Shown here: in pieces, positions 34,092 to 42,660 of the stretch | Layout: each line of letters begins with the position of its first letter | Position numbering within the stretch: position 1 is the stretch's first letter | Origin: Microbacterium ureisolvens | Lineage (GTDB): Bacteria; Actinomycetota; Actinomycetes; Actinomycetales; Microbacteriaceae | Assembly: GCF_015278315.1 (NCBI RefSeq) | Contig: NZ_JADIJE010000002.1 | Location: 490,501-554,500 of the forward strand | Direction: 5' to 3' | Length of the DNA stretch: 64,000 bases | Translations under genes and position numbers: made by a program | Notes under the pieces: model-generated | What the model was told of the DNA's origin: nothing | The model's input: the letters and a program-made list of their open reading frames with translations, nothing else | Database searches by the model: none

Positions 34092-35159
34092 ATGACGACG
34101 ACCACCGTCGATGAGACCGCGCTGAACGCCTTCGTGCTGCGCGCTGTGGACCACCTCGGCGCCGGCTACCTCGGGGTGATGGTGAGCCTGGGAGCGCGCC
34201 TGGGGCTCTACCGGGCACTCGCCGAGGCGGGGCCGCTCACCTCGCAGCAGCTGGCCGATCGCACCGACTGCGCCGAGCGCTACGTGCGCGACTGGGCGTC
34301 CTCGCAGGCCGCCGCCGGATACGTCGCGTACGACGCCGAGGCGGGCACATTCGCGCTCACTCCCGAGCAGGCGCTGGTGCTGGCGGACGAGGACAGCCCC
34401 GTGTATCTGCCGCCCGCGTGGAACACGCCCGCGGCGATGTGGAGCGACGAGGCTCGGGCGCTGCACGCGTTCCGCACCGGCGAGGGCATCGCGTGGGGCG
34501 ACCACGACCCGCGTCTCGCGCACGGCACCGCGGCCTTCTACCGCAACGGCTACCGGGCGAGCCTCGTTTCGCAATGGCTTCCGGCGCTGGACGGAGTGGT
34601 GGCGGCGCTGGAGCGGGGCATCGCCGTCGCCGACGTCGGTGTGGGGCACGGCCACACGACCGTGCTGATGGCGCAGGCATTCCCGAACTCGCGGTTCCAC
34701 GGCTTCGACACCCACGCGCCCTCGATCGCCGAGGCGCGCCGCAATGCCCGCGAGGGCGGCGTCGACGACCGCGCGGTGTTCGAGCAGGTGAGTGCGAAGG
34801 ACTACGCCGCCGCCGGCTTCGGCCTGATCTGCTTCTTCGACGCCCTGCACGACATGGGCGACCCGGTCGGCGTGCTGCGGCACGCGGCCGCGGCGCTCAC
34901 GCCCGACGGCACGGTGCTGCTGGTCGAGCCGAACGCGGCCGACCGCCTCGAAGACAACCTCCACATCGTCGGCCAGACGTACTACGCCGCGTCGAGCATG
35001 ATCTGCACCGCCCATTCCATCGCGGACGGCGGCGAACTGGTGCTGGGTGCGCAGGCGGGTCCGGCACGGCTCACCGAGGTGCTGAATCAGGCCGGCTTCT
35101 CGCGCGTGCGCGTCGTCGCCGAGACCCCGTTCAACCTCATCCTCGAGGCCAAGCGCTGA
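34092..35159 (+). CDS. SAM-dependent methyltransferase with winged-helix N terminus
   Basis: The 355-residue protein has an N-terminal helical/winged-helix region like mycobacterial Rv2258c-type enzymes (L-G-L-Y-R-A-L-A, C-A-E-R-Y-V-R-D-W). A Rossmann methyltransferase fold follows with motif I V-A-D-V-G-V-G-H-G-H-T-T-V, then the acidic F-D-T-H and F-F-D-A-L-H-D-M-G-D. It probably methylates a small molecule. ATG 34092 has a GAAAGGAC RBS. The divergent GlxA-type regulator is its likely controller. A hairpin follows. Confidence 0.85.
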   Translation: MTTTTVDETALNAFVLRAVDHLGAGYLGVMVSLGARLGLYRALAEAGPLTSQQLADRTDCAERYVRDWASSQAAAGYVAYDAEAGTFALTPEQALVLADEDSPVYLPPAWNTPAAMWSDEARALHAFRTGEGIAWGDHDPRLAHGTAAFYRNGYRASLVSQWLPALDGVVAALERGIAVADVGVGHGHTTVLMAQAFPNSRFHGFDTHAPSIAEARRNAREGGVDDRAVFEQVSAKDYAAAGFGLICFFDALHDMGDPVGVLRHAAAALTPDGTVLLVEPNAADRLEDNLHIVGQTYYAASSMICTAHSIADGGELVLGAQAGPARLTEVLNQAGFSRVRVVAETPFNLILEAKR

Positions 35160-35189
35160 CCCACGACGTACGACTCCTCTTCAGACGCA

Positions 35190-35223
35190 CGCGGCGGCGA
35201 TCCCGGACGGGGTCGCCGCCGCG
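35190..35223. terminator. 11-bp stem terminator between methyltransferase and amidase genes
   Basis: CGCGGCGGCGA and TCGCCGCCGCG surround 12 bases between two convergent genes. Confidence 0.65.
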
Positions 35224-35275
35224 CTGAGGCGTTCGCGCCCGACTGCGCGGTGACGGATGCCGGGGGCCGAAGCGG

Positions 35276-36997
35276 TCAGCCGAGCTCGGGCGTGCGCGGG
35301 GGAGCGGTGCGCCGCGGCCGCAGCGCCTCGAAGGCGGCGGCCCACGCCAGCAGGTCGGCGTCACTGTACGCGCGCCCCGCGATGGTCAGGCCCACCGGCA
35401 TCCTGATGTCGCCCATCGTGCCCATCGGCACGGTCACGGTCGGAATGCCGAGGTGGCGGATCGCGAGGTTGCCGTTGGCCACCCACACGCCGTTGCGCCA
35501 GCCGAGCTCGGCGGAAGCCTCGTTCACGTCCATGTCGGCGGGGCCGACGTCGGCCACCGCGGGGAAGAGCACGGCGTCGAGGCCGAGGCCCGACATCCAG
35601 TCCTCCAGGTCGACGCGCCGGGTCTCCTCGAGGCCGCGCACCCCGTCCTCGATCTCGGGGATGTCGGTGAAGGCGGCGTACGGGTGCTCGCGCACCTGCG
35701 CCGGGTAGGTGGCGATGTCGTCGTCGAAGCCTGTGTACCGATCGGGCAGCGCCCCCTCGGGATGCGGGAAGATCGCGGCGCCGTCGACGTCGTCGAGGCG
35801 GTCGAGTGCGGGATCGCCGTTCGCGCGCAGGAAGTCGTCCCACGCCCACGCCGAGAGGTCCACGATCTCGCGCTGGAGGAACTCCTCCGTCACGAGCCCG
35901 CGGCTCTTGATCGTCGGCGCCCCGGGGCGGTCGCCTTCGTAGTTCGTCACCACCGGGAAGTCGACCTCGACGACCTCGGCGCCCGCCGCTTCGAGGTCGC
36001 GGCGGGCGGTCTCCCAGAGCGCGAGCACCGAGGTGCGGGTCTCGACCCGCGTGCCGGTCGGGCCGCCGATGCCGCCTTGCGGATCGGTACCCGCGTCCGG
36101 ATCGGCATCGACGTACATCCGCGGCACGCCGAACCGGCGACCCGCCAGCGTCGCGCGGGCGCCGCCGGCGTCGACCGCGCCCAGCGCCGGGTAGGAGGCG
36201 GGACGGACGGCCGAGGCATCCGGGATCTCGATCCAGGGCTGCGCCCGCCAGAAGTCGCCGCGCGTCTCCGGATCGTCGGCGACCATCACGTCGAGGATCT
36301 CGAGCAGGTCGGCCATCGTGCGCGTGTGCGGCACGACGACGTCCATCGTCGGCACGAGCGGCCAGTTGCCGCGCACGGAGATGACGCCGCGCGAGGGCGT
36401 GTAGGCGCACAGGCCGTTGTTCGACGCGGGGGCGCGCCCGCTCGACCAGGTCTCCTCGCCCAGGCCGAACGCCGCGAACGACGCGGCGGTCGCGGTGCCC
36501 GAGCCGTTCGACGACCCCGAGCCGAAGGCCGACGTGAGGAAGTCGGCGTTGTAGGGACTCTCGGCCCGGCCGTAGACGCCGCGCTGCATGCCGCCGTTGG
36601 CCATCGGCGGCATGTTGGTGAGGCCGAGGAGGATGCAGCCGGCCCCCCGCAGCCGCTCGATCGAGAACGCGTCGCGCTGCGCGACGAGGTCGGCGAAGGC
36701 GGGCGACCCCGCCGCGACGGTCAGGCCCCTCGCCATGAACGAGTCCTTCGCGGTGTAGGGGATGCCGTCGAGAGGACCGAGCGTGCGCCCTTCGGCGCGA
36801 CGGAGATCGGATGCCGCAGCCTCCGCCCGCGCGTCGGGATTGCGCACGACCACCGCGTTGAGGGCGGTGGCGGTGCCGGCGGCGTCGTACGCGTCGATGC
36901 GGGCGAGATAGGCGTCCACGAGCTCGACCGCGGTGACCTCACCCGACTCGAGGGCGTCGCGGAGCTCGGCGATCGTCTTCTCCACGACGGGGAACAT
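35276..36997 (-). CDS. Amidase (amidase-signature family)
   Basis: The 573-residue amide hydrolase has catalytic Lys in P-Y-T-A-K-D-S-F and the Ser/cis-Ser/Ser triad region G-S-G-S-S-N-G-S-G-T-A-T-A-A. This motif departs from the common G-G-S-S-G-G-S by Asn and Thr substitutions but keeps the serines. It probably acts on the same amine-containing compounds as the agmatine deiminase encoded upstream. ATG 36997 has GAGGAGG 7 bases before it and shares one base with the stop of a 37-residue ORF (TGATG). A GTG at 37000 is adjacent but too close to the RBS. Confidence 0.87.
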   Translation of the reverse strand: MFPVVEKTIAELRDALESGEVTAVELVDAYLARIDAYDAAGTATALNAVVVRNPDARAEAAASDLRRAEGRTLGPLDGIPYTAKDSFMARGLTVAAGSPAFADLVAQRDAFSIERLRGAGCILLGLTNMPPMANGGMQRGVYGRAESPYNADFLTSAFGSGSSNGSGTATAASFAAFGLGEETWSSGRAPASNNGLCAYTPSRGVISVRGNWPLVPTMDVVVPHTRTMADLLEILDVMVADDPETRGDFWRAQPWIEIPDASAVRPASYPALGAVDAGGARATLAGRRFGVPRMYVDADPDAGTDPQGGIGGPTGTRVETRTSVLALWETARRDLEAAGAEVVEVDFPVVTNYEGDRPGAPTIKSRGLVTEEFLQREIVDLSAWAWDDFLRANGDPALDRLDDVDGAAIFPHPEGALPDRYTGFDDDIATYPAQVREHPYAAFTDIPEIEDGVRGLEETRRVDLEDWMSGLGLDAVLFPAVADVGPADMDVNEASAELGWRNGVWVANGNLAIRHLGIPTVTVPMGTMGDIRMPVGLTIAGRAYSDADLLAWAAAFEALRPRRTAPPRTPELG

Positions 36998-37110
36998 CAC
37001 GCCGCCTCCTCTCGGACACAGCGTCGGAGGTTCTCGGCGACACGCCGGGTCGCGGCATCCGTCATCCGGCGCGTCGCGCAGGACTTCCGACGCTGTGCTG
37101 TCGCGCTCAT
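36997..37110 (-). CDS. 37-residue coupling ORF between aguA and amidase genes
   Basis: The ORF starts with an ATGA overlap on the aguA stop (37107-37110) and ends with a TGATG overlap on the amidase start. Translation could pass from aguA through it to the amidase gene. The product is Arg-rich with two cysteines (K-S-C-A-T-R-R and N-L-R-R-C). Nearly all of it is encoded by an 81-bp imperfect inverted repeat (37017-37097). It may be a chance ORF in an inserted repeat, kept because it joins the two genes. The amidase RBS lies inside it. Confidence 0.45.
   Translation of the reverse strand: MSATAQRRKSCATRRMTDAATRRVAENLRRCVREEAA
37017..37097. repeat. 81-bp imperfect inverted repeat (REP/MITE-like)
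   Basis: The outer 12-bp arms CACAGCGTCGGA (37017-37028) and TCCGACGCTGTG (37086-37097) are perfect. Inner arms GCGAC(A)CGCCGG and CCGGCGCGTCGC pair with one mismatch. The loop contains GCGGCATCCGT. It forms a long hairpin inside the aguA-amidase operon. Confidence 0.7.
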
Positions 37111-38144
37111 GCCCCCGCCACCTTCGGCTGCTGCTGGGTGATGCAGTGGATACCGCCGCCGCCGGCGAAGATCTGGCGCGCGTCGACCGTGACGGCGCGG
37201 CGTCCGGGGTAGGCGGCCTCGAGGATCTCGCGCGCCTGGGCGTCGGCGCGCTCCTCGCCGAAGCCGCACGCGATGATCCCGCCGTTCACGACGAGGTGGT
37301 TGACGTAGCTGTAGTCGACGAACCCCTCGTGGTCACGCAGCGTCTCGGGCGCGGGGAGGTCGATGATGTCGAAGGCGCGGCCCGCGGCATCCGTCTGCTC
37401 CGCCAGGAACGCGCGCAGCGCGCGCGACACCTCGTGGTCGGGGTGGTCGGGGTCGCGCTGGTCGTGCAGCAGCAGCCGTCCCGGCGCCGGGATGGTGGCC
37501 ACGATGTCGACGTGGCCGTTGGTGCCGAACTCGTCGTAGTCGCGGGTGAGGCCACGCGGCAGCCACACGACCTTCGTCGCGCCGATCGTGCGGTGCAGCT
37601 CGGCCTCGACGCGGCTCTTGTCGGCGAACCGGTTGCGGCGCGGGTCGAGCTGCACGGTCTCGGTGACGAGCACCGTGCCTTCGCCGTCGACGTGGATGCC
37701 GCCGCCCTCGTTCACGAGGAGGGAGCTGACGACGTCGGCGCCCACCAGCCCGGCGGTGAAGCGCGCGTGCTCGGCGGACTTCTCCCACGATGCCCACTCG
37801 GGCGCGCCCCATCCGTTGAAGACCCAGTCGACCGCGCCGAGCACTCCCGGGCGATCGTCGTCGACGACGAACGTCGGCCCATGGTCGCGGAACCAGAACT
37901 CGTCGACCGGAGTCTCGACGACCTCGATGCCGGAGCCGAGTCGCCGCCGCGCTCCCTCGGCGCGGGCCGGGTCGACGAGCATCGTGACCGGCTCGAACTC
38001 CGCCACGGCGTGGGCGACGGCGGTCCACGCCGCGTAGAAGCGCTCCTGCTCGGCCGGGTCGTCACCGAGGGTGGGCCCCTCGTTCGGGAACGCCATCCAC
38101 GTGCGCTCGTGCGGGTCGCCCTCGTGCGGCATCCTCCAGGCCAT
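37107..38144 (-). CDS. aguA: Agmatine deiminase (peptidylarginine-deiminase family)
   Basis: It is predicted to hydrolyse agmatine to N-carbamoylputrescine and ammonia. The 345-residue protein shows the family features E-R-T-W-M-A-F-P near the N terminus, W-F-R-D-H-G-P-T-F and N-G-W-G, G-T-N-G-H-V-D with catalytic Asp/His, and the nucleophile Cys in G-G-G-I-H-C-I-T-Q-Q-Q-P at the end. It is the first gene of a coupled operon with an amidase. It is divergent from a TetR gene, with a clear palindrome between them. Putrescine-pathway partners such as aguB are not in the window, so the exact pathway is uncertain. Confidence 0.9.
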   Translation of the reverse strand: MAWRMPHEGDPHERTWMAFPNEGPTLGDDPAEQERFYAAWTAVAHAVAEFEPVTMLVDPARAEGARRRLGSGIEVVETPVDEFWFRDHGPTFVVDDDRPGVLGAVDWVFNGWGAPEWASWEKSAEHARFTAGLVGADVVSSLLVNEGGGIHVDGEGTVLVTETVQLDPRRNRFADKSRVEAELHRTIGATKVVWLPRGLTRDYDEFGTNGHVDIVATIPAPGRLLLHDQRDPDHPDHEVSRALRAFLAEQTDAAGRAFDIIDLPAPETLRDHEGFVDYSYVNHLVVNGGIIACGFGEERADAQAREILEAAYPGRRAVTVDARQIFAGGGGIHCITQQQPKVAGA

Positions 38145-38173
38145 CGTCGCCCCTTCATCCAGTGGAATCCGTA

Positions 38174-38191
38174 ATTGATCTAGCGATCAAT
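38174..38191. promoter_or_regulatory. BetI/TetR-type operator between aguA and tetR
   Basis: ATTGATC-TAGC-GATCAAT: perfect 7-bp arms around 4 bases, 30 bases from the aguA start and 28 from the tetR start. It is probably the site for the adjacent TetR protein, giving autoregulation and control of the aguA operon. Confidence 0.65.
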
Positions 38192-38218
38192 AGAGAAGCT
38201 ACCTATGCTGGCGTGAAC

Positions 38219-38848
38219 ATGTCAAGCACAACCGCACGGCCACGCACCCGCAAGGCTCCCGCCGAGCGCGCCGCAGAGATCGTCGCCGCGGCGACTGCGA
38301 TCGCGCGCGAGCATGGGCTCAGCGCGCTCACGCTCCGCGCGGTCGCCGAGCGTGCGGGCGTCGCGTCGGGACTCGTGGCGCACTACCAGCCGTCGATGGA
38401 CGACCTCGTGGCGCGGGTGTACACCGACCTCGTGGAGGAGGAGGTGCGAGACGTGGAGCGGGTCGTGGCGGCCGCGGCCGATCCTGCCGCACAGCTCGGG
38501 GCGCTCATCGAGACGCTCATGGACGGCGCGCGCGACGAGCTGACGGTGGTGTGGGTCGAGGGCTGGGCCATGGCCCGCCGCAGCGAGGCGCTGGCGGTCG
38601 CCGTGCGCGGGCAGATGCAGCGCTGGCAGGCGCTCGTGGAGGGCATTGTGACGGACGGATGCCGCGCCGGCGCGTTCTCGACGGCAGAACCCGGCGATGT
38701 GGCCTGGGAGCTCATCGGCATGATCGACGGCCTGAACGCGCAGTCACTCGCGCGCGGCACCGACACGACGCGCTTCGCCCTGCGCACCGCCCGTGCTGCC
38801 GAGGCGCTCGTCGGCGCGCAGCCGGGATCGGTTCCGGTCGGCGCATGA
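38219..38848 (+). CDS. TetR family regulator (BetI-like)
   Basis: The 209-residue protein has an HTH with A-A-E-I-V-A-A-A, L-R-A-V-A-E-R-A-G-V-A-S-G-L-V-A-H-Y-Q and an all-helical C-terminal domain with W-V-E-G-W-A-M-A-R-R, resembling BetI-like regulators of amine and nitrogen compound genes. A TATGCT box ends 9 bases before ATG 38219. It overlaps the next gene by ATGA (38845-38848). The flanking operator and the divergent aguA-amidase operon mark it as the likely repressor of that operon. Confidence 0.87.
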   Translation: MSSTTARPRTRKAPAERAAEIVAAATAIAREHGLSALTLRAVAERAGVASGLVAHYQPSMDDLVARVYTDLVEEEVRDVERVVAAAADPAAQLGALIETLMDGARDELTVVWVEGWAMARRSEALAVAVRGQMQRWQALVEGIVTDGCRAGAFSTAEPGDVAWELIGMIDGLNAQSLARGTDTTRFALRTARAAEALVGAQPGSVPVGA

Positions 38849-39780
38849 ATCGGCTGCAGTGGTCGGAGATCCCGGCGCCGGTGCGCGCGGGCATCGAGGA
38901 TGTGCTCGGCGGCCCGGTCGTCGAGGCCAGGTCGCAGTCCGGCGGGTACTCGCCGGGTTCGGCCGACCGCGTCGTGACCGCCGCCGGCCGCCGCGCCTTC
39001 GTCAAGGCCGCGGGGTTGTCGGTCAACGCCGAGACGCCAGGCATCCACCGCTCGGAGGCCGCCATCACTGTGGCTCTTCCCGACGGCGTCCCCGCCCCCG
39101 CGCTCCTCGGGTTCGTCGAGCACGAGGACTGGGTCGCCCTTGTTCTCGAAGACGTGGAGGCGCGGCATCCGTCCACCCCCTGGGATCCCGACGAACTGCA
39201 CGCGGTGCTCGATGCCCTCCAGGTGATGGCGTCGGTTCCGCTGCCGCCCGACGTTCCCGTCGTCGAGCTGCCCGACGCGCTCGCCGGGCACGCCGACCGC
39301 TGGGCTCGCGTCGACCCCTCGGCGCTGCCGGCGCTCCCGGGCGGGCTGGAGGCGTGGGTGCGGACGCACCATGACGAGCTGAGGGATGCCGCGGCGCGGT
39401 CGGTCGACGACGTCCGAGGCGACAGGCTGGTGCACCTGGACACCCGGGCCGACAACATCCTGCTGCGCGACGACGGCTCCGTGGTCTTCGTCGACTGGCC
39501 GTGGGGAGCGCGGGGTGCCTCGTGGTTCGACGCGCTCACGCTGCTCGTGAACGTGCGCTACTACGACGGCGACGCGGAGCTCGACGGGCTGCTGGCGCGG
39601 CATCCGGTGTTCCGCGGAATGCCCGCCGACGCCGCCACCCGCGTGCTGGCGCTGTTCGCCGGCATGTTCCTCGAGGCATCCCTCCGTCCCGACCCGCCCC
39701 GCATGCCCACCCTTCGCGCGTTCCAGCGCGACCAGGCCGTCGTGACGCTGGACTGGATCCGCGAGCGCTGGGAGGGTTGA
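38845..39780 (+). CDS. Aminoglycoside phosphotransferase/choline-kinase-like protein
   Basis: The 311-residue kinase-like fold has the catalytic loop R-L-V-H-L-D-T-R-A-D-N-I-L-L and the metal-binding V-V-F-V-D-W-P-W, as in APH-family enzymes. Members phosphorylate drugs, choline, sugars or homoserine; the substrate here is unknown. It is coupled to the tetR gene by a 4-base overlap, so it is probably autoregulated with it. The next gene begins within a few bases. Confidence 0.85.
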   Translation: MNRLQWSEIPAPVRAGIEDVLGGPVVEARSQSGGYSPGSADRVVTAAGRRAFVKAAGLSVNAETPGIHRSEAAITVALPDGVPAPALLGFVEHEDWVALVLEDVEARHPSTPWDPDELHAVLDALQVMASVPLPPDVPVVELPDALAGHADRWARVDPSALPALPGGLEAWVRTHHDELRDAAARSVDDVRGDRLVHLDTRADNILLRDDGSVVFVDWPWGARGASWFDALTLLVNVRYYDGDAELDGLLARHPVFRGMPADAATRVLALFAGMFLEASLRPDPPRMPTLRAFQRDQAVVTLDWIRERWEG

Positions 39781-39785
39781 CTCCC

Positions 39786-40475
39786 GTGGGAGAGCTCGCT
39801 GATCCGGTGATCGTGGAGTTCCCGCTGCGCGGCGAGGGCTGGATGGCCGTGACCACGCCGGCGGCCCGCATCCCGAGCCACGGGGTCGACATCCTCGGTC
39901 AGCGGTACGCCTTCGACTTCGTCAGGGTCGACGATCGTCCGGGTGTGCATGTGCACCCCGCATCGACGTTCACGACCGCGACGGTGGGCGGCCGCACCGA
40001 CGGGTGCTACGCCTGGAACGCGCAGATCCACGCGCCGTTCGCCGGCGAGGTGGTCGGCGCCTCCGACGGGATGACCGAGCGGCGCTGGATCAATCCGTTC
40101 CGCGAGGCGGGCCGGATGATCTGGAACGGGCTCACGTTCCGCCCGGGCAAGATCCCGGCGATCCTGGGCAATCACGTGATCCTGCGGGCGGGCGACCTGT
40201 ATGCCGGGTTCGCGCACCTGCGGCCGGGCACGGTGCGCGTGCGCGTCGGCGATCGGGTCGCCGCGGGTGAGGTCATCGGCCGGGTCGGCCACACCGGCAA
40301 CTCCACGTCGCCTCACCTGCATTTCCAGCTGATGGACTCCGCCGACCTCATGGCGGCGCGCGGCATCGCCTGCGCGTTCACGGCCTACGACGTGCGGCAG
40401 GACGACGGATCGTGGACCCGCGTGGAGCGCGGCATCCCGGGCTCCCGCGAGCGGCTGCGCTCGGTCCCCGCCTGA
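39786..40475 (+). CDS. M23 family metallopeptidase-like protein
   Basis: The 229-residue protein has an LytM/M23 fold: H-G-V-D-I-L-G (H-x-x-x-D) early, and G-H-T-G-N-S-T-S-P-H-L-H-F-Q-L with the H-x-H motif, matching the zinc ligands of peptidoglycan endopeptidases. No signal peptide is visible, which is odd for a wall enzyme; it may be cytoplasmic or leave by another route. GTG 39786 has GGGAGG about 10 bases upstream; a TTG at 39777 overlapping the previous stop is an alternative. It forms an operon with the tetR and APH-like genes. Confidence 0.82.
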   Translation: MGELADPVIVEFPLRGEGWMAVTTPAARIPSHGVDILGQRYAFDFVRVDDRPGVHVHPASTFTTATVGGRTDGCYAWNAQIHAPFAGEVVGASDGMTERRWINPFREAGRMIWNGLTFRPGKIPAILGNHVILRAGDLYAGFAHLRPGTVRVRVGDRVAAGEVIGRVGHTGNSTSPHLHFQLMDSADLMAARGIACAFTAYDVRQDDGSWTRVERGIPGSRERLRSVPA

Positions 40476-40569
40476 GCGCAGAGGCGATACCGCCTCGCCG
40501 CCGGGCTCGCAAGCCCCCTGCGCCGGGCCGCGCCCGCTCCTACGTTCGAGGCATCGAAAGGAGAGCGCC

Positions 40570-40797
40570 ATGTCCAACACGAACCCGCTCATCCCACCCC
40601 TCGGCGACGACGACGACGTCGACCGGAACCTCGACGACGGTGTCGACTCCGCCGCCGACGACGGTGACGGCCTGCTGGGCCTCGGTGACGACGACCGGCC
40701 GCTCGACCCGGATCTCGACGACGACCAGACCGACAGCGCCGCGGCCGACGAACGTGCGGCCACCGAAGGGACGCTCGACGCCGACGACCGCCCCTGA
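40570..40797 (+). CDS. Small acidic protein of unknown function
   Basis: The 75-residue low-complexity protein is dominated by Asp with Leu/Gly (D-D-D-D-V-D, L-G-L-G-D-D-D-R-P-L). It has no membrane segment and no Cys. An AAAGGAGAG RBS precedes the ATG. Proteins of this look are common in actinobacteria with no known role. It resembles in style the acidic pair at 58135-59078. Confidence 0.7.
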   Translation: MSNTNPLIPPLGDDDDVDRNLDDGVDSAADDGDGLLGLGDDDRPLDPDLDDDQTDSAAADERAATEGTLDADDRP

Positions 40798-40845
40798 TCC
40801 CCGGGCCCCGCGCCCGGGAGCGGCGATCCACGCCAGGATGGAGCC

Positions 40846-41679
40846 ATGAGCGCGATCCCCACCGTGAATCTGAACGACGACGCCTGGTTCCCCGAGCTCG
40901 GCCTGGGCACCTACAACCTGCGGGGCGAGGAGGGGATCGCGGCCATGGTCGCCGCGATCGAGTCCGGCTACTGCCTCCTCGACACCGCGGTCAACTACGA
41001 GAACGAGCGCGAGGTCGGCGAGGCGGTGCGCCGCAGCGGCGTCGCACGCGATCAGCTCCTCGTCGCGTCCAAGATCCCGGGCCGCCACCACGGCCGCCAG
41101 GAGGCCGTCGACAGCGTCAAGGGCTCCCTCGACGCGCTCGGCCTCGACCGCATCGACCTGCACCTGATCCACTGGCCGAACCCCAGCGTCGGCCGGTACG
41201 TCGACACCTGGCGCGGGCTCATCGATGCCCGCACGCAGGGCCTCGTCCGGTCGATCGGCGTCTCGAACTTCACCGAGGAGATGCTGACGGAGCTCATCGA
41301 GGAGACAGGCGTCGTGCCGGCGGTCAATCAGGTCGAGCTGCACCCGTACTTCCCGCAGGAGGAGCTTCGTGCCTTCCACGCGACCCACGGGATCCGCACC
41401 GAGAGCTGGAGCCCGCTCGCCCGGCGCAGCGAGCTGCTCACCGAGCAGATCCTGCACGAGCTGTCGACGGTCTACGAGGTCACGCCCACGCAGATCGTGC
41501 TGCGCTGGCACACCCAGCTGGGAAGCACTCCGATCCCGAAGTCGGCCGATCCCGATCGTCAGCGCGAGAACGCCGACGTCTTCGGCTTCACCCTCACCGA
41601 CGAGCAGCTCGCCGCGATCAGCGCCCTCGAGCGCGGGCGCCTGTGGGACGGCGATCCCCGCACCCACGAGGAGATGTAG
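40846..41679 (+). CDS. Aldo/keto reductase (2,5-diketo-D-gluconate reductase-like)
   Basis: The 277-residue NADPH-dependent TIM-barrel reductase has the full catalytic tetrad: Asp and Tyr in L-L-D-T-A-V-N-Y-E-N-E, Lys in V-A-S-K-I-P-G, and His in L-I-H-W-P-N-P. The C-terminal cofactor segment I-P-K-S-A-D-P-D-R-Q-R-E-N follows. The closest style is the DkgA/AKR5 group acting on diketo sugars and small aldehydes. The 3' end leads into a strong terminator shared with the convergent NmrA-like gene. Confidence 0.9.
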   Translation: MSAIPTVNLNDDAWFPELGLGTYNLRGEEGIAAMVAAIESGYCLLDTAVNYENEREVGEAVRRSGVARDQLLVASKIPGRHHGRQEAVDSVKGSLDALGLDRIDLHLIHWPNPSVGRYVDTWRGLIDARTQGLVRSIGVSNFTEEMLTELIEETGVVPAVNQVELHPYFPQEELRAFHATHGIRTESWSPLARRSELLTEQILHELSTVYEVTPTQIVLRWHTQLGSTPIPKSADPDRQRENADVFGFTLTDEQLAAISALERGRLWDGDPRTHEEM

Positions 41680-41682
41680 CGG

Positions 41683-41727
41683 ACGGATGCCGCGACCGGC
41701 CGCGGTGCGCCGGGTCGCGGCATCCGT
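41683..41727. terminator. 15-bp stem bidirectional terminator
   Basis: ACGGATGCCGCGACC and GGTCGCGGCATCCGT pair perfectly. It ends the aldo/keto reductase gene and the convergent NmrA-like gene. Confidence 0.85.
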
Positions 41728-42474
41728 CTACGCGTCGGGAAGCGCGTCCAGCCACTCATCGAAGGTCTGCGTGCCGCGGAGCGCGTCGGCGCCCGGCAGG
41801 AGCGCCCCCGAGCGGAACGCACGCCCGAGCGCGCCCGGAGTGTTGACGACCGGGACCGGTGCGCGATGCCCGATGGCGTGCGCGTAACGGCGCACCATGT
41901 CGGCGAGGCTCTCCTCGCGCGGGCCGCCGAGCTCGGCGGCCCGGCCGGCGGGAACCTGCTCGGCGAGGTCGACGAGGTGCGCGGCGACCTCCCGCACGGC
42001 CACCGGCTGCACCCGCCCAGCGGGAGCGACGTGGGCGCCCGCGTGCGTGCGATGGAACATCATGGCCGCGAACTCGTGGAACTGCGTGGTCCGCAGGATC
42101 GTCCAGGGCACGTCGCCGTCGGCGACGAGGCGCTCCTGCACGAGCTTGCCCGCGTAGTAGCCGTCAGGTGCGGCCTCGGCTCCGACGATGGTGAGCACGA
42201 GATGATGCGGCACGCCGGCCGCGCGCTCTGCCGAGAGCAGGCTCTTCGTCGCCCCCGCGAAGAACATCACCGAGACGTCCGGCTTCGCGGTGGTGACGTT
42301 CGTCACATCGACGACGGCGTCCACGCCCTCGAGCGCGCCGGCCAGTCCCGCGCCGCTGAGCAGCTCCACTCCGGTGCGCCGTGAGAGCACGACCGCTTCG
42401 TGACCGCGCTCGCGTGCGATCGCGGTGACGTGGACGCCGGTCATGCCGGTGCCCCCGGCGATGGCGAGTCTCAC
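41728..42474 (-). CDS. NmrA-like NAD(P)-binding protein, paralogue 1
   Basis: The 248-residue Rossmann-fold protein has the nucleotide loop A-I-A-G-G-T-G-M-T-G near the N terminus, L-V-L-T-I-V-G, Y-Y-A-G-K-L-V-Q-E in the Y-x-x-x-K position, and W-T-I-L-R-T-T-Q-F-H-E-F. It resembles atypical SDR/NmrA epimerase-like proteins that ECF41 sigma genes often adjoin. The start is GTG 42474 with an AGGAGGA RBS. It is a clear tandem duplicate of the next gene upstream (42661-43404). Confidence 0.85.
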   Translation of the reverse strand: MRLAIAGGTGMTGVHVTAIARERGHEAVVLSRRTGVELLSGAGLAGALEGVDAVVDVTNVTTAKPDVSVMFFAGATKSLLSAERAAGVPHHLVLTIVGAEAAPDGYYAGKLVQERLVADGDVPWTILRTTQFHEFAAMMFHRTHAGAHVAPAGRVQPVAVREVAAHLVDLAEQVPAGRAAELGGPREESLADMVRRYAHAIGHRAPVPVVNTPGALGRAFRSGALLPGADALRGTQTFDEWLDALPDA

Positions 42475-42660
42475 GGTCCTCCTCGGTGCCTCGCGGCGAC
42501 GTGGCCAGCGTAGCCGCACACAAGATCGCCGGCGGGGGCCGTGCGTCCCGAGCGGCCCGGGCACGATCGAGGGAGAGTGCGCACCCGAGCCGCTCACGGA
42601 GGCGATGAAGGACCGCCCCCGATGGGGAGGAGGCCGGCCACGCCACTCAGATACGCGGGA

